This document shows, piece after piece, positions 18,260 through 29,524 of a stretch of 64,000 nucleotides of DNA (position 1 is its first letter; every line of letters begins with the position of its first letter). The notes beneath the pieces were generated by a model. The model saw nothing but the letters and a program-made list of their open reading frames with translations, was not told where the DNA came from and searched no databases. A program made the position numbers and the translations under genes. This DNA comes from Staphylococcus xylosus NJ (GTDB taxonomy: Bacteria > Bacillota > Bacilli > Staphylococcales > Staphylococcaceae): NCBI RefSeq assembly GCF_000338275.1, contig NZ_ANMR01000043.1, forward strand, positions 434,001 to 498,000. Reading direction: 5' to 3'.

Positions 18260-18589
18260 TTATTTTTTATTTTTACGACGAATTTGATACGATGCATTCA
18301 TTTTAATAAGTTCTGACTTTAATGTTTTCATTTGACTATAACCCATAAAGTGATATTTTCTTGCTATCATATAATTGTAGCGTTCTTCAAAATTCATCGG
18401 TACAACAGGATAATCATCTAGCTCTTGAAATTCAAGGTTATCAATATTATTTATTTGTTTAAAATATTGTTCAATTAAATCAAAGTAATCATCTAGCAAT
18501 GCTTTCGCTTCAGTTGATTTTAATTGCTTTGCTTTTGCAAAATAATCAAGTTGATCTTCTAAAATTTTAAAATGTTCTTTTGTAATCAT
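18260..18589 (-). CDS. YpoC-like protein
   Basis: This 109-residue, mostly helical protein is rich in lysine and tyrosine with no recognised catalytic motif. Position rather than sequence gives the call: in B. subtilis the order is dnaD-nth-ypoC-ponA-recU, and here dnaD-nth-(this gene)-pbp2-recU is the same. It is five bases downstream of nth and so in the same transcript. The function of YpoC is unknown. The ATG at 18589 was kept. Confidence 0.65.
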   Translation of the reverse strand: MITKEHFKILEDQLDYFAKAKQLKSTEAKALLDDYFDLIEQYFKQINNIDNLEFQELDDYPVVPMNFEERYNYMIARKYHFMGYSQMKTLKSELIKMNASYQIRRKNKK

Positions 18590-18594
18590 TATAT

Positions 18595-19254
18595 TTATGC
18601 CTCTTTCACATTGGCTTTATAGCGTTTTTGTCCTTCTCTACATTCTTCAAATAATGGACAAACATCACATTTAGGGCTTCTTGCTAAACAATGATAACGC
18701 CCAAAAAAGATGAGTTGATGATGTGTTTTATTCCAACGCTCTCTAGGAACTACTTTACATAATTTATCTTCTACCTGCCTAACGTTGTCTTTCCATCTAC
18801 AAATACCTAAGCGTTTAGAAATGCGTTCAACATGTGTATCAACAGCTAGGGACGGTTCGCCAAAAGCAACACTCATGACCACATTTGCTGTTTTCCTACC
18901 AACTCCTGCTAAACTTTCTAGTTCACTATGTGTTTGTGGAATTTCACCATCAAATTTATCTAAAAGCGACTTACATAATTTTTGAATATTCTTAGCTTTA
19001 TTTCTATATAGACCGATTGTGCGAATATCATTTTCTAATTCTGAAATATCTACGCTTAAATAATCCTCAGGCGTTTTGTATTTTTTGAATAGTTTATCTG
19101 TTAATTTATTTACTGAAATATCTGTAGTTTGAGCAGATAATAATACTGCAATAGTTAATTCAAAGGGATTATCATGTTTCAGTTCACATTCAGCATTGGG
19201 AAACATCTCAGCAATAACATCCACCATTTCTAATGCTTTTTTGTTACTTATCAT
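18595..19254 (-). CDS. nth: Endonuclease III
   Basis: This 219-residue DNA glycosylase/AP lyase removes oxidised pyrimidines in base excision repair. Visible are the helix-hairpin-helix LAGVGRKTANVVMS with the catalytic lysine immediately upstream region, the essential aspartate in AVDTHVERISKR, and the C-terminal iron-sulfur ligands in the pattern C-x6-C-x2-C-x5-C (CLARSPKCDVCPLFEEC). An upstream ATG at 19269 is possible, but the ATG at 19254 is eight bases after GGAGAG and overlaps the dnaD 3' end by 11 bases, which is the usual arrangement. Confidence 0.95.
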   Translation of the reverse strand: MISNKKALEMVDVIAEMFPNAECELKHDNPFELTIAVLLSAQTTDISVNKLTDKLFKKYKTPEDYLSVDISELENDIRTIGLYRNKAKNIQKLCKSLLDKFDGEIPQTHSELESLAGVGRKTANVVMSVAFGEPSLAVDTHVERISKRLGICRWKDNVRQVEDKLCKVVPRERWNKTHHQLIFFGRYHCLARSPKCDVCPLFEECREGQKRYKANVKEA

Positions 19255-19930
19255 TTGGATTCTCTCCATTCAACCAATCAAATTTGGGTACTTTTGTTAC
19301 GGTATGCTTCATTTTAGGTTGATTAAATTGACGACTAATCTTTTTCGAGTCTTCAATCGTTTTGACATTATTTTTCTTCCAATTGAGCAGAATACGATCC
19401 ATGTATTTAAAACTTAATTTGTTTTGACTTGTTGCTTCATCAAGGGCAGCTTGAATCACGCTTAAATCATGATTATCTATGTCTAACCATTGATTTAAAG
19501 TTTCCATTTCAAATGGAGATAACGGTCGTGCAAAAGCTTGTTCGATTTGTTGAAATAACGTATTAAAATCTACTTCAGATTTTTCTTCGTCATGTTGGAC
19601 TTCCATTTCTTCCATGATTTCACTTAATTTATTATAAAATGGATTCAGGTTCATATATTCTGTGAATTTTCCTTCTTCGTCTTTATTTACTTTTAGTTCT
19701 AGCAAATCGCTTTGAATTAAACTTTGAATGACAGAAGTAATTGCCTTGGAATCTAGAGATGACCCTTGTTGTAATGATTCAATGGAAGGCTGTTTGTTAG
19801 ATGTTTCTGAAGCATGTATAAGTTTAATTAAAATTACTAATTCCGTTTCATTTATACCTAATTGATTATAATTATTTAATAGTTCTTGTCTAATAATTAC
19901 TGGTCTAACTTTAAGTTGTTCGCTATTCAA
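19244..19930 (-). CDS. dnaD: DNA replication protein DnaD
   Basis: DnaD loads with DnaB and DnaI to recruit the DnaC helicase at oriC and during restart in Firmicutes. This 228-residue protein has the N-terminal winged-helix DDBH1 domain (about 10-95, LLNNYNQLGINETELVILIKLIHAS) and the C-terminal DDBH2 domain (about 130-195, with LSPFEMETLNQWLD and the trailing YMDRILLNWKKNNV motif). The start is TTG at 19930, eight bases after GGAGG. An ATG at 19925-19937 in another frame reads only ATG TTT GAA TAG, so TTG is required. Confidence 0.93.
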   Translation of the reverse strand: MNSEQLKVRPVIIRQELLNNYNQLGINETELVILIKLIHASETSNKQPSIESLQQGSSLDSKAITSVIQSLIQSDLLELKVNKDEEGKFTEYMNLNPFYNKLSEIMEEMEVQHDEEKSEVDFNTLFQQIEQAFARPLSPFEMETLNQWLDIDNHDLSVIQAALDEATSQNKLSFKYMDRILLNWKKNNVKTIEDSKKISRQFNQPKMKHTVTKVPKFDWLNGENPNDK

Positions 19931-19966
19931 ACATGCGCCCTCCTTTCATTAATTGCGTTATAAAAA

Positions 19967-19994
19967 CGTCCAGCCATAGATAATAGACTGGACG
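19967..19994 (-). terminator. asnS terminator
   Basis: CGTCCAG (19967-19973) pairs with CTGGACG (19988-19994), followed on the minus strand by TTTTTA. It lies 21 bases past the asnS stop and before dnaD. Confidence 0.7.
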
Positions 19995-20014
19995 AATGTT
20001 GATATATATAATGC

Positions 20015-21307
20015 TTATGGATATAAACGATTTAATAAACGTGGGAATGGAGCAGTTTCACGAACATGCTCTACACCTGATAACCAAGCTACAGTTCTTT
20101 CTAAGCCTAATCCGAATCCGCTGTGAGGCACACTACCGTAACGACGTAAATCTAAATAATAGCTGTAACTTTCAGCGTCTAATTCAAATTCATTTAAGCG
20201 TTGTTCAAGTAGTTCGAGATCGTTAATACGTTCTGAACCTCCGATGATTTCACCATAGCCTTCTGGTGCGATTAAATCAGCACACAAGACAGTGTCTTCA
20301 TTTTCAGGGTTTGGTTGCATATAGAATGGTTTGATTTTTGTTGGATAATTTGTGATGAATACAGGTAAATCATAATGATTGGCAATTGCAGTTTCATGTG
20401 GCGCACCAAAATCTTCGCCCCATTCAATATCATCAAAACCTTGTTCTTTTAAGAATACGACGGCATCATCATATGTGATACGTGGAAACGGTGTTGATAC
20501 TTTTTCTAATTTTGAAGTATCACGTTCTAATGCGTTTAATTCTAACTTACAGTTATTTAAAACAGATGTAACAACGTGTGTAACATATTGTTCCTGTATT
20601 TCTAAGCTTTGGAAATGTTCACAAAATGCCATTTCTGGTTCAATCATCCAAAATTCAATAAGATGACGACGTGTTTTTGATTTTTCAGCACGGAATGTTG
20701 GTCCGAATGAAAACACTCTGCCGTGCGCCATAGCTGCCGCTTCCATATAAAGCTGACCACTTTGAGATAAAAATGCATCTTGATCAAAATATTTTGTATG
20801 GAACAACTCGCTTGTACCTTCAGGTGCACTTGCTGTTAAAATTGGTGGATCAATTTTTGTGAAACCATTATCATTAAAGAATTCATAAGTTGCACGAATT
20901 ATTTCATTTCTTATTTTCATAACTGCGTGTTGTTTTTTAGAACGTAACCATAAATGACGGTGGTCCATCAAGAATTCTGTACCGTGATTTTTTGGTGTGA
21001 TTGGATAATCATGCGCTTCTGAAATCACTTCAATAGATGTAACTTGCATTTCATAACCGATATCTGAACGATTATCTTCACTGATGACACCTGTGATATA
21101 AAGTGAGCTTTCTTGAGTAATTTCTTTAGCTTTTTGGAAAGTATCTTCATCAACTGCAGCTTTGGCAACAACACCTTGCATAAATCCAGTCCCATCTCTT
21201 AATTGCAAGAATGCGATTTTACCACTTGAGCGTTTGTTTGTTAACCAAGCGCCTATTGTAACTTCTTGGTCGATATACTGTTTTGCTTCTTTTATCGTTA
21301 TATTCAT
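20015..21307 (-). CDS. asnS: Asparaginyl-tRNA synthetase
   Basis: This 430-residue class IIb synthetase charges tRNA-Asn. It has an N-terminal OB-fold anticodon-binding domain (about 15-100), motif 2 region [19 protein letters not shown] near 215 and motif 3 [15 protein letters not shown] near 405. A longer frame begins at 21364, but the ATG at 21307 follows AGGAGA and gives the family's standard start [13 protein letters not shown] and length. The leader between the upstream nuclease gene and asnS is about 90 bases, too short for a T-box, and I see none. Confidence 0.96.
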   Translation of the reverse strand: MNITIKEAKQYIDQEVTIGAWLTNKRSSGKIAFLQLRDGTGFMQGVVAKAAVDEDTFQKAKEITQESSLYITGVISEDNRSDIGYEMQVTSIEVISEAHDYPITPKNHGTEFLMDHRHLWLRSKKQHAVMKIRNEIIRATYEFFNDNGFTKIDPPILTASAPEGTSELFHTKYFDQDAFLSQSGQLYMEAAAMAHGRVFSFGPTFRAEKSKTRRHLIEFWMIEPEMAFCEHFQSLEIQEQYVTHVVTSVLNNCKLELNALERDTSKLEKVSTPFPRITYDDAVVFLKEQGFDDIEWGEDFGAPHETAIANHYDLPVFITNYPTKIKPFYMQPNPENEDTVLCADLIAPEGYGEIIGGSERINDLELLEQRLNEFELDAESYSYYLDLRRYGSVPHSGFGLGLERTVAWLSGVEHVRETAPFPRLLNRLYP

Positions 21308-21399
21308 AACCAGTCTCCTATTATATTGTAGTTTTCTATGCTTTATCCTTATATATTTTAACAAAATCCATATATAAGTTCTAGTTGTGAACGCTATGT

Positions 21400-24099
21400 T
21401 TATGAGTTATTCTCATCTTTTTTTAATTTTTTAAGGATGCTAGAAAATTGTTTAATATCTCCTTTGTTTTGGCGATAACTTTCTAAAGATTGCTCGAAAA
21501 ATTGTTTGTAGTTACTTCTGATTAAACGATCATCAAAAGATACAATAATTCCTTTGTCGTTTTCACTACGTATCAATCTACCAAGACCTTGTCTAAAACG
21601 TGTTACAGCATCTGGTAAAACGTATTCTTTAAAAGTTGAAGTAAACTCTGATTCCATAAGCCAATATTTAGTATTATTTTGATTCATAAATGGTAATTTA
21701 GCAATCATGACACATTTAATTCCGTTTGATTCAAAATCAAACCCTTCGAAAAAGGTTCCCGTACCAAGTAATATCGCTTTATTAAAACTATTAAATTGCT
21801 GAACTATTTTATAATTTTGATTTTGTTGTTGTGTTAATACGACATAATCTTCAAATTCGGGTAACTCATTTAATAGTTCTTGTACCATGTGCATCATTTT
21901 ATAACTTGTGAATAGTATCAAACATTTAGATTCAACAATATTCACATATTCAATCACATAATTGACGATTGAACTTACATAATCATTAATATTTTTATAA
22001 TTATAAGAAGTTACGTCATTTGGTATGAATACTGTAGTTTGATTTGGAGACATCACTGTAGAGTCTATTTCATAAGTATTAAAGTCTATATCTTTGTTGA
22101 ACCAATGTCTGAAATTATCAAATGTATGGTTGAAAGTTAACGTACCTGATATGAAAGTAAGGGAATTGAATTTATCTAACACTTGTTTTGTTAGTATTTC
22201 TTTCACACCATAATCTTTCACATTTAATTTAATCGTTGATTTTTGATTTAAGTTTTTGATTGAAAGATAACTTGTATGATTGTTTTTGAGACTTTGTTCT
22301 ATTTCTTTAAAACGATCATTAATATATAAAAATTGCTTGCGTACAGATTTAATTGATTTATGACTCATTCCATTGAAAAACTCCAACGTCATATTTAACT
22401 TATGAATAATAGCATGTAAATCATTTAAAATTGGCGTGACATCAAAATGATACACGAAATGCAATTTATGAACTTCGTCATCTTGGATTTCTGAAGCGCG
22501 AATGATTTCATACATCGTTGAGAATAATTTTTCGTTCAAATCGTGAATTTCGTTAACTGTAGTTTTCAAACCAAATACATCTATTGGTGGTATATCTAAC
22601 TTTTCTAATATTCTTTGCTGTTCTAGATTATCAATAGATTTAAGTAGTTTTTCATTTTCTGTCTTACCTATTAAGCCTAGTTGGTATTTAATATCTGAAT
22701 AACTAAGTTCGTTTGTAACTTGATTCAAAGCATAATCTGGTAATCTGTGAGCCTCATCTATAATACAGTCATCAAATAATTGATAAATTGAATTATCGTG
22801 TGTTGCATGTATTAAATGTGCATGATTTGTGATGCCTATTTGTATATTTTGTGCGTTTCGCTTAATGAAATTGAAATAATTGATGTCATTACGAACAGGT
22901 ACATATGTTTCTAGTTTTTGTTCGAAATACATCTTCTGTCCGCCTTTTAAATCTAATTCTTGTATGTCACCTGTAGCTGTTTCTGTTATCCATATAAGCA
23001 ATTGCATTTTTAGAATACTAACTTCGTAGTTGCTAGAATCTTCTTTTAATATTTGGCTAATTAACCCTAATGAAATATAATCTCTCTTACTTTTAATTAA
23101 AGTTGCGTTAATCTTGAAATCTAATGCACGTTTTAATGCTGGAATATCTTTTTCTAATAACTGATTTTGTAATAACTTCGTATTAGTAGAAATCATTACA
23201 TGCTTGCCAGTTTCAATATTATACATAAGCGAAGCTAGCAAATAAGCAAAGGATTTCCCGCTTCCTAAAGGTGCCTCAATCATTGCCTTTTCACTGTGCA
23301 TGAGTTGTTCTAATATAATTTCAGACAGATATAACTGTTGTGGTCGGTATGTTAACCCTAGTTCTTTTGTTACGTGTGTGTATAGTTCTTTTAATGTTCC
23401 GTTAAAATTAACAGTCGGTGCTTTAAAGTCGATTTGTTTTTTATATATAATTTGTTCAAATTGCTCATATTGATTGTCTAGTGGCTGTACACTATGATTA
23501 CGCACCATTTCGAATAAAATATCCTGTAAATCATATTTTAAGTTTTTGCTGAGATAGTATAGTTGTTTAAGTGTATCTAACGGTAGCGATTCGAATTTAG
23601 CAAAAGCCATAATCATTAATTTTGCTGTTGTTGCAGCATCTTCATCTGCCCTGTGCGCATTTGTTAAAACGATGCCGTGAGTCTCTGCTAATTCACTTAA
23701 TTGATAGCTTTTATCTGTTGGAAACGCAACTTTAAACAATTCTAAGGTATCCATAACTTTTTTTGGACGATATTTAATATTGCAATTTTTAAATGATTTC
23801 TTTATGAAATTCAAATCAAAAGCGACATTGTGCGCGACAAATATACAATCTTTTATTTGCTTGTATATATCTTCGGCAACTTCATGAAAATATGGCGCTT
23901 GATTTAACATGTCTTCTTCTATCGACGTTAGAGCTTGAATAAAAGGAGGAATTTCTAAATCTGTTTTTATCATTGAATGATATGTGCCAATAATTTTGTT
24001 TTCGCGAACAAATGTAATACCTATTTGAATAATTTCATCATAATCTAATTGATTACCTGTTGTTTCTAAGTCGACAACAGCATAACACGGTTTTGTCAT
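21400..24099 (-). CDS. dinG: DinG-family 3'-5' exonuclease with helicase-like domain
   Basis: At 899 residues this joins an N-terminal DEDDh exonuclease ([11 protein letters not shown] near 4, [14 protein letters not shown] near 90, HRADEDA near 150) to an XPD/DinG-like superfamily 2 helicase part with Walker [12 protein letters not shown] near 275 and [10 protein letters not shown] near 450. No cysteine cluster lies between the Walker A and DEAH boxes, so the iron-sulfur cluster of E. coli DinG is missing. S. aureus DinG was described as a helicase that has evolved into a nuclease, and this protein has the same architecture. Start ATG at 24099 follows AAAGGAGG. Confidence 0.92.
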   Translation of the reverse strand: MTKPCYAVVDLETTGNQLDYDEIIQIGITFVRENKIIGTYHSMIKTDLEIPPFIQALTSIEEDMLNQAPYFHEVAEDIYKQIKDCIFVAHNVAFDLNFIKKSFKNCNIKYRPKKVMDTLELFKVAFPTDKSYQLSELAETHGIVLTNAHRADEDAATTAKLMIMAFAKFESLPLDTLKQLYYLSKNLKYDLQDILFEMVRNHSVQPLDNQYEQFEQIIYKKQIDFKAPTVNFNGTLKELYTHVTKELGLTYRPQQLYLSEIILEQLMHSEKAMIEAPLGSGKSFAYLLASLMYNIETGKHVMISTNTKLLQNQLLEKDIPALKRALDFKINATLIKSKRDYISLGLISQILKEDSSNYEVSILKMQLLIWITETATGDIQELDLKGGQKMYFEQKLETYVPVRNDINYFNFIKRNAQNIQIGITNHAHLIHATHDNSIYQLFDDCIIDEAHRLPDYALNQVTNELSYSDIKYQLGLIGKTENEKLLKSIDNLEQQRILEKLDIPPIDVFGLKTTVNEIHDLNEKLFSTMYEIIRASEIQDDEVHKLHFVYHFDVTPILNDLHAIIHKLNMTLEFFNGMSHKSIKSVRKQFLYINDRFKEIEQSLKNNHTSYLSIKNLNQKSTIKLNVKDYGVKEILTKQVLDKFNSLTFISGTLTFNHTFDNFRHWFNKDIDFNTYEIDSTVMSPNQTTVFIPNDVTSYNYKNINDYVSSIVNYVIEYVNIVESKCLILFTSYKMMHMVQELLNELPEFEDYVVLTQQQNQNYKIVQQFNSFNKAILLGTGTFFEGFDFESNGIKCVMIAKLPFMNQNNTKYWLMESEFTSTFKEYVLPDAVTRFRQGLGRLIRSENDKGIIVSFDDRLIRSNYKQFFEQSLESYRQNKGDIKQFSSILKKLKKDENNS

Positions 24100-24128
24100 T
24101 TGGATTCCTCCTTTCATCGTTGTTTTGT

Positions 24129-25100
24129 TTATATTTCGATATCTGCACTCATTAATTGATGTTTTTGATTATCTTCATCATTAACAATTAAATAGCCGTT
24201 TTTGTCAATGTCTATTGCTTCGCCTTGGAACTGATTACCGTTTTCAGTAAATTTTAATCGCTTGTTCCAAATATTTGAGACCTCTATATATTCTTGACGA
24301 ATTGTGGAAAATGGTTCTTTTAAAAATTGTGCGTAACGATATTCTATTTGTTGTATAAGTAATTTTAAAAATTCGTAGCGATTTACTTTTTCATTTCCTT
24401 GTATACGCATACTTGTTGCTTTTTGTGAAAGTTCACCGTCGAAATCTGTTTGTGTTTGGTTCATATTAATACCAATACCACAAATAACCGCTTCTATACC
24501 ATCACTGTTCGCCACCATTTCTGTTAAAAAACCACATACTTTTTTACTATTAATATAAATATCATTTGGCCATTTAACAGAAACTGGAGTTTTGCTGAAA
24601 GCTTGTATAGCATCACGAATCCCTAATGCCATAAATAAATTGAATTTTGTAATCATATCGAACGGGACATTAGGGCGTAATACAACCGACATCCACAATC
24701 CTTTCCCCCGTGTAGATAACCATGGTCGATTGAAGCGACCTTTGCCTTTTGTCTGTTCGTCACTAAGTATTAAAAAAGTATCAGTATTACCTACTAATTT
24801 TTGTTTTGCTAGTAACTGTGTGGAATCTATATTTTCGAACACTTCAATATGCTTAAATAGTTGCTGTGTTTTTATACTAGGTATGACAATTCCACTATAC
24901 CATTTATCAGGAAGTTGTATTAACCGATGACCTTTATGATTTATTGATTCAATTTGACAACCTTCTAATTTTAGTTGATCTATAACTTTTTTAACTGCAG
25001 TTCTGGAAATAGATAACTGTTCAGCAATAAATTGACCTGAAATATATTCAGGTTGATATTGATACAACATGTGTATCACATCTTTACTATATTTAGACAT
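24129..25100 (-). CDS. birA: Biotin-protein ligase / biotin repressor
   Basis: This 323-residue BirA attaches biotin to carboxylases and, through its N-terminal helix-turn-helix (about 15-45, [19 protein letters not shown]), represses biotin genes. The ligase core shows GKGRFNRPW near 115 (biotinyl-AMP loop), [19 protein letters not shown] near 185 and GIGINMNQ near 215. The C-terminal SH3-like domain is present (about 275-320). The start overlaps the 3' end of cca by eight bases. Confidence 0.95.
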   Translation of the reverse strand: MSKYSKDVIHMLYQYQPEYISGQFIAEQLSISRTAVKKVIDQLKLEGCQIESINHKGHRLIQLPDKWYSGIVIPSIKTQQLFKHIEVFENIDSTQLLAKQKLVGNTDTFLILSDEQTKGKGRFNRPWLSTRGKGLWMSVVLRPNVPFDMITKFNLFMALGIRDAIQAFSKTPVSVKWPNDIYINSKKVCGFLTEMVANSDGIEAVICGIGINMNQTQTDFDGELSQKATSMRIQGNEKVNRYEFLKLLIQQIEYRYAQFLKEPFSTIRQEYIEVSNIWNKRLKFTENGNQFQGEAIDIDKNGYLIVNDEDNQKHQLMSADIEI

Positions 25101-26292
25101 GTGTTTTCACCCACTTTATTAGTTCAGGTTTAATGTTGTTCACTTCACCTGTTATAATAGCGCACTCAATTTCTCGTAATGTTGATTTGAGCCATGGTCC
25201 ACTGGGTTTATCAACTAATGTTAAAATATCTTTGCCGTTGATATCCATTTCTTTTCTCGAGTGTATTGGCAATACTCGCGCCATTTCTATAATTGCTCTG
25301 TTATTTATGATAAATGGAGAGTTTGTTACTATTTGATTCTCTTTAAAAGTATCTGCATAACTCAATACTTCTAATATATCTTCTTTACCATAATCATAAA
25401 CAAATAATTTAAGTTGCCTTTTTGTTTGTACTTTAGGAATAGTTTCTATTATCTGAATGATTTTATTTATATATTTTTTCTCTTGGTTACTCATTTTTAA
25501 ATCTGAAATATTTGAAGTTATGTCAGGTTGTTGGACTTTTAATAATGCAATAAATACTGTAAGAGGCATCGGTTGTTCTATGATAACTTTCGATAAATCA
25601 AAATATTTAAAGAAAGGCATATAAGAAAATGCTTTAAATTGCTTTAGATTATTAAAAGTTTGCTTAATTGCGATGCCAAGCATTAACTTCTTAAGCTCAA
25701 CAACAATTCGTTCAATTGATAAATGACTAATATCTGAAATAAGTTGCTCCATTGCTTTAAAGGTATCAGGATCTAATTCAAAATCTAATTGAGACTGAAA
25801 GCGTAACCCTCTAATGATACGTAATGCATCTTCATTAAAGCGCTCTGACGGATTACCCACTGTTCTGATTATTTTATCAACAATGTCTTGTTGCCCATTA
25901 AAATAATCATGGATCTGATATTGCATGTCCATAGCAATCGCATTCATTGTGAAATCTCTGCGTCTCACATCTTCAAATAGATTTCTTACAAAATAAACTT
26001 CATTAGGTCGACGGTGATCGATGTATTCACCTTCAGCGCGAAAAGTTGTCACTTCATATTGTTCGCCTTGGTAAACAACATTAATAGTGCCATGTTCCCT
26101 GCCTATTGGGATGGTTTTTTCAAATACCGACTCGATTTCGTCCGGAGTGGCACTTGTTGTGATATCAATGTCGTGAATTGACTTATTCATGATATAGTCT
26201 CTAACAGAACCACCTACAAAGTAAGCTTGAAAGTCGTGTGATTGTAGTCTTTCTAAAATAGGTTTAGCTTTTTCAAATAAATTATTAGTCAT
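25093..26292 (-). CDS. cca: CCA tRNA nucleotidyltransferase (class II)
   Basis: This 399-residue enzyme adds or repairs the CCA end of tRNAs. The nucleotidyltransferase core is at the N-terminus: [10 protein letters not shown] (22-31) and the metal-binding [13 protein letters not shown] (about 35-47), followed by [11 protein letters not shown] near 110, the RNA/nucleotide-selecting region [11 protein letters not shown] near 158 and a helical tail. Staphylococcal CCA enzymes are about 400 residues. It overlaps bshA upstream and birA downstream by eight bases each, forming a tight bshA-cca-birA unit, as in B. subtilis (bshA-cca-birA order). Confidence 0.94.
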   Translation of the reverse strand: MTNNLFEKAKPILERLQSHDFQAYFVGGSVRDYIMNKSIHDIDITTSATPDEIESVFEKTIPIGREHGTINVVYQGEQYEVTTFRAEGEYIDHRRPNEVYFVRNLFEDVRRRDFTMNAIAMDMQYQIHDYFNGQQDIVDKIIRTVGNPSERFNEDALRIIRGLRFQSQLDFELDPDTFKAMEQLISDISHLSIERIVVELKKLMLGIAIKQTFNNLKQFKAFSYMPFFKYFDLSKVIIEQPMPLTVFIALLKVQQPDITSNISDLKMSNQEKKYINKIIQIIETIPKVQTKRQLKLFVYDYGKEDILEVLSYADTFKENQIVTNSPFIINNRAIIEMARVLPIHSRKEMDINGKDILTLVDKPSGPWLKSTLREIECAIITGEVNNIKPELIKWVKTHV

Positions 26293-27433
26293 TGTTACCC
26301 TCTAACATTTTTTTGTAGTAATATTCATATTGATCAGCAATTAAATCAGAGGAGAAACGAGCCGATACATCTTGTAACATATTTTCTTGGATGTTTTTAT
26401 AAAGTTTTGTATCAGTTAATAATTTAATTGCATATTCACTCGCTAGTTTACTATCTCCTACATCTACTATAAAGCCAGTTTCATCGTGTTTAATGACTTC
26501 CTTTATACCTCCTGCTGTAGAACCAATAGGTACGACGCCAGATTTCATCGCTTCTAATAAAGTCAGCCCGAAACTTTCCTTTTCGCTTAAAAGTAATACC
26601 AAGTCTGATATTTGATAGAACTCGCTTACCCAATTTTGTTTACCTAAAAATAAAACTGCATCTTCAATGTCTAAATCACGTGCTTTCTGCTTCATATCCA
26701 TCAATTCTGGACCATCACCTAATAATATTAACTTTGAAGGTATCGCTTGATGAACTTTTGCAAAGGTATCTATTATTGTATCAATTCGTTTAACTGCTCT
26801 AAAGTTAGATACATGTATTAATACCTTTTCACCCGGTTTTATACCGTAACAAGTTTTCAAACGTTCATCGTCCTGAGTGGCTTGATCTGGTTTAACAGGA
26901 AATTCTTTCTCTCTAACGAAATTATATATAGGCACAATACGTTTATCTGTTTCAATGATATCGTATGTTTGCTCTGCAAGTGATTGACTCACGCTTGTAA
27001 CGATATCACTACCTTCTATACCAAATTTAATAGCATTTTTTAATGAATGATCATAACCTAAAACGGTGATATCTGTACCATGAAGTGTAGTCATAATTTT
27101 TATATCTTTATTAGACATATGTTTTGCTAAAATACCACATACTGCGTGAGGAACAGCATAATGCATATGTAATAAATCTAAATCATATTCATTAATAACT
27201 TCTGCTATTTTTGTACTTAATGTAATGTCATAGGGTGGGTATTGAAAAACTGCATATTGATTCACTTCTACTTGGTGAAATGTAATATTTGGTAATGGTT
27301 TACGTATTCTAAAAGGAATATTAGAAGTGATGAAATGAATATCATGTCCACGTTCAGCAAGTTTTATGCCTAACTCTGTAGCTATAATGCCTGAACCACC
27401 CATAGATGGATAACAAGTGATGCCTATTTTCAT
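26285..27433 (-). CDS. bshA: N-acetyl-alpha-D-glucosaminyl L-malate synthase BshA
   Basis: BshA is the first enzyme of bacillithiol synthesis: it joins UDP-GlcNAc to L-malate. The 382-residue GT4 glycosyltransferase has [18 protein letters not shown] at the N-terminus, [10 protein letters not shown] near 98, HGTDITVLG near 120 and the donor-binding [11 protein letters not shown] near 285. An in-frame ATG at 27445 sits in the ribosome binding region, so the ATG at 27433 is preferred and gives the family start MKIGITCYP. BrxA and YpdA elsewhere in the window use the product. Confidence 0.95.
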   Translation of the reverse strand: MKIGITCYPSMGGSGIIATELGIKLAERGHDIHFITSNIPFRIRKPLPNITFHQVEVNQYAVFQYPPYDITLSTKIAEVINEYDLDLLHMHYAVPHAVCGILAKHMSNKDIKIMTTLHGTDITVLGYDHSLKNAIKFGIEGSDIVTSVSQSLAEQTYDIIETDKRIVPIYNFVREKEFPVKPDQATQDDERLKTCYGIKPGEKVLIHVSNFRAVKRIDTIIDTFAKVHQAIPSKLILLGDGPELMDMKQKARDLDIEDAVLFLGKQNWVSEFYQISDLVLLLSEKESFGLTLLEAMKSGVVPIGSTAGGIKEVIKHDETGFIVDVGDSKLASEYAIKLLTDTKLYKNIQENMLQDVSARFSSDLIADQYEYYYKKMLEGNND

Positions 27434-27464
27434 AAGGCGGGACATCCTTTCTTATTTGATTATA

Positions 27465-27782
27465 TTATTTACGTTCAAATCTATTTTTATCTCGAGTATT
27501 AAATTTTTCCATTGTTTCATCAAAACTTTCAGTTAAATCTATATCTAAAGAATTCGCAATACACATTAATACGAATAAATTGTCACCGAGTTCTGCTTTA
27601 ATTGTATTTTCGGCTTCTGACGATTTTTTCTTTTTCTCACCATAATAATGGTTAATTTCTCTCGACAATTCACCTACTTCTTCAGTTAGACGTGCAAGGT
27701 TTGCCAAAGGAGAAAAGTATCCAGTTTTGAATTGACCAATGTAGTCATCAACTTCTGTTTGCATATCTTTCATAGATTTCAT
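27465..27782 (-). CDS. MazG-like nucleotide pyrophosphohydrolase (YpjD type)
   Basis: This 105-residue all-alpha NTP pyrophosphatase has the metal-binding pattern of the MazG/dUTPase superfamily: EEVGELSREI (E-x2-E near 35-38) and ELGDNLFVLMCIAN (E-x2-D near 63-66). Relatives hydrolyse non-canonical or surplus nucleoside triphosphates; the exact substrate is unknown. A longer frame reaches 27842, but the ATG at 27782 follows GAGG by eight bases and gives the usual family length. It lies 31 bases upstream of bshA and, as in B. subtilis, begins this gene cluster. Confidence 0.85.
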   Translation of the reverse strand: MKSMKDMQTEVDDYIGQFKTGYFSPLANLARLTEEVGELSREINHYYGEKKKKSSEAENTIKAELGDNLFVLMCIANSLDIDLTESFDETMEKFNTRDKNRFERK

Positions 27783-28185
27783 TTTAAACGCCTCACATTC
27801 CTTTAGGTTTCTTATATAGTATAGACTAATTTTATGTTTCATGCATTATTCCTGCAACAGTTAAGGCTTATGTCATACATATTTAAACTAATTGATTGTC
27901 TAGTATGATTTTTGTAATTTCATAAACATTTTGTGATATTTTATGCGATATTAAAAATGCTATAACATATTGGATCTGAATTAATAAAAACAATCTATTA
28001 AATTAAGCATAAAAAAGGAGGCTAAGACATTTTTCGAATGTCCCAACCTCAAAATATTAGTTTAGTAATTATAATCTAACGTAAAATTGAGCCTTATAAT
28101 AAGCTGTTTAAATGTTAGTCATCTAAGCTGAAGTAACGAAAACCTATTTCAAAATAAGGCTTCTGCATCACTTCAATTTATATTA
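27783..28185. other. Intergenic stretch between yugP-like and mazG-like genes
   Basis: About 400 bases without a credible ORF. It includes the hairpin at 28018-28050 and, below it, AGCCTTAT (28090-28097) inversely repeated as ATAAGGCT (28154-28161). The upper part (27783-28010) should contain the promoter of the mazG-like-bshA-cca-birA unit. Confidence 0.5.
28018..28050. terminator. Terminator-like hairpin
   Basis: GAGG (28018-28021) with CCTC (28047-28050) and GACAT (28026-28030) with ATGTC (28038-28042) form an interrupted stem; on the minus strand it is followed by CTTTTTTATG. It resembles the GAGACAT/ATGTCTC hairpins that end the 167-nt repeats at 44725 and 60403. It could end the YugP unit. 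Confidence 0.5.
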
Positions 28186-28881
28186 TTATTCACTAGATCT
28201 AGCGATAAGGATAAATCTTGCAAGTTCCGCTAAAGCTACTGCAGTTGATGCAACATAAGTCATTGCTGCAGCTGTCAATACTTTTTTAGCATGACGATAT
28301 TCCTTTTCGTTAACAATGTTTAAGCTTTGAATTTGCTTCATAGCTCTACTACTTGCATTGAATTCAACCGGCAGTGTAACGATAGAGAAAAGGACAGCAA
28401 ATGACATAAATGCAATTCCAATCCATAGCGCAGTTGAACCTAAAGTACTTTGTAAACTCGTTAAAATAATACCTGCAAAAACGGCTAAATAACCAATTGA
28501 GCTACCAAGGTTAGCCAGTGGTACTAACGATGTTCTAAATCTTAGGAAGAAATAACCTTGCGCATGTTGAATTGCATGGCCAACTTCGTGAGCAGCAATA
28601 GCTGTACCAGCAACAGAAGGTCTACTAAAGTTGGCTGGTGATAGTACAAGCACCTTTTTTCTCGGATCGTAGTGGTCAGTTAAGAAACCTTTACCTTCAA
28701 CCACGTCAACATCATAGATACCATTTGCATGTAAAATTTCTAAAGCAACTTCTTGACCAGTCTTTCCACTTGTTGATCTAACTTGTGAATATTTTTCGTA
28801 ATTAGATTTAACTTTATGCTGTGCCCATAGAGGCAACACCATTAAAATAACAAAGTATATAATCATATAGATAAAAGACAA
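28186..28881 (-). CDS. YugP-family membrane zinc metallopeptidase
   Basis: This 231-residue protein has an N-terminal membrane helix, the zinc-binding HEVGHAIQHAQGY (HExxH near residue 98), two or three central hydrophobic helices and a final one. This is the neutral zinc metallopeptidase family typified by B. subtilis YugP; its substrate is unknown. The first in-frame start (GTG 28890) is part of the ribosome binding site AAAGGAGTG, so TTG at 28881, eight bases downstream, is preferred. It is the last gene of a run from the aro genes through ypiA, ypiB and ypjA. Confidence 0.85.
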   Translation of the reverse strand: MSFIYMIIYFVILMVLPLWAQHKVKSNYEKYSQVRSTSGKTGQEVALEILHANGIYDVDVVEGKGFLTDHYDPRKKVLVLSPANFSRPSVAGTAIAAHEVGHAIQHAQGYFFLRFRTSLVPLANLGSSIGYLAVFAGIILTSLQSTLGSTALWIGIAFMSFAVLFSIVTLPVEFNASSRAMKQIQSLNIVNEKEYRHAKKVLTAAAMTYVASTAVALAELARFILIARSSE

Positions 28882-28917
28882 AAACCTCACTCCTTTATAA
28901 ACATTTTACTGTGAACA

Positions 28918-29520
28918 TCAATGGTGGTCAAATATTTTATCTTTTTTAAATCGAGTTAAATATAAATAAAGTATTAATGGAATTACGCTTAACCAAAATG
29001 CGAGGTAGGCAACACCTTCTAAATGACTTGCAATAAAATCATAATAAGGATATTGCATAAATACATAATCTATAATGTCATTATGAAACACCCATATCAT
29101 AGCAATTACAAAACCAATAATTGAAATTTTGAATCTCGGATAAAATATAAATGCTTCGATCGCCATAATGCCATGTGAGAGTATGAGCATACATCCTGTG
29201 ATTGTAACCGTGTCATATTGAATAAACATGATTATATTCATTATAACTGCCCAAACTCCGTATTTAATAAGTGAGACGAAAGCAAGGGCTTCAAATACTG
29301 GGATATTCTTACCTAATATGAATGTAATAATTACGAAACATAAAAACAGTGAAGCGGTTGGACTATCTGGTACAAATATTTTAAATTGAGTTTCAGTCAT
29401 ACTTAATTGCTCACCGTACCATATGTAACCATAGATTGTACCTAACAAATTACACAAAAGTAAAAAGTAAAGTATGCCTTTGTGATACAACATTAATTCC
29501 CAAAGTGATTTTATATTCAT
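28918..29520 (-). CDS. DUF1405 (YpjA-like) membrane protein
   Basis: This 200-residue protein has about six hydrophobic segments with YGYIWYGEQL after the first, typical of DUF1405/YpjA. In Firmicutes ypjA lies close to ypiA/ypiB and bshA, as here. No function is established. The ATG at 29520 is four bases downstream of the YpiB stop. Confidence 0.8.
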   Translation of the reverse strand: MNIKSLWELMLYHKGILYFLLLCNLLGTIYGYIWYGEQLSMTETQFKIFVPDSPTASLFLCFVIITFILGKNIPVFEALAFVSLIKYGVWAVIMNIIMFIQYDTVTITGCMLILSHGIMAIEAFIFYPRFKISIIGFVIAMIWVFHNDIIDYVFMQYPYYDFIASHLEGVAYLAFWLSVIPLILYLYLTRFKKDKIFDHH

Positions 29521-29524
29521 ACTG

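Noticed and set aside
21308..21399. T-box leader before asnS
   Set aside because: Only about 90 bases are available, with no T-box core (TGGNACCGCG) and no terminator/antiterminator.
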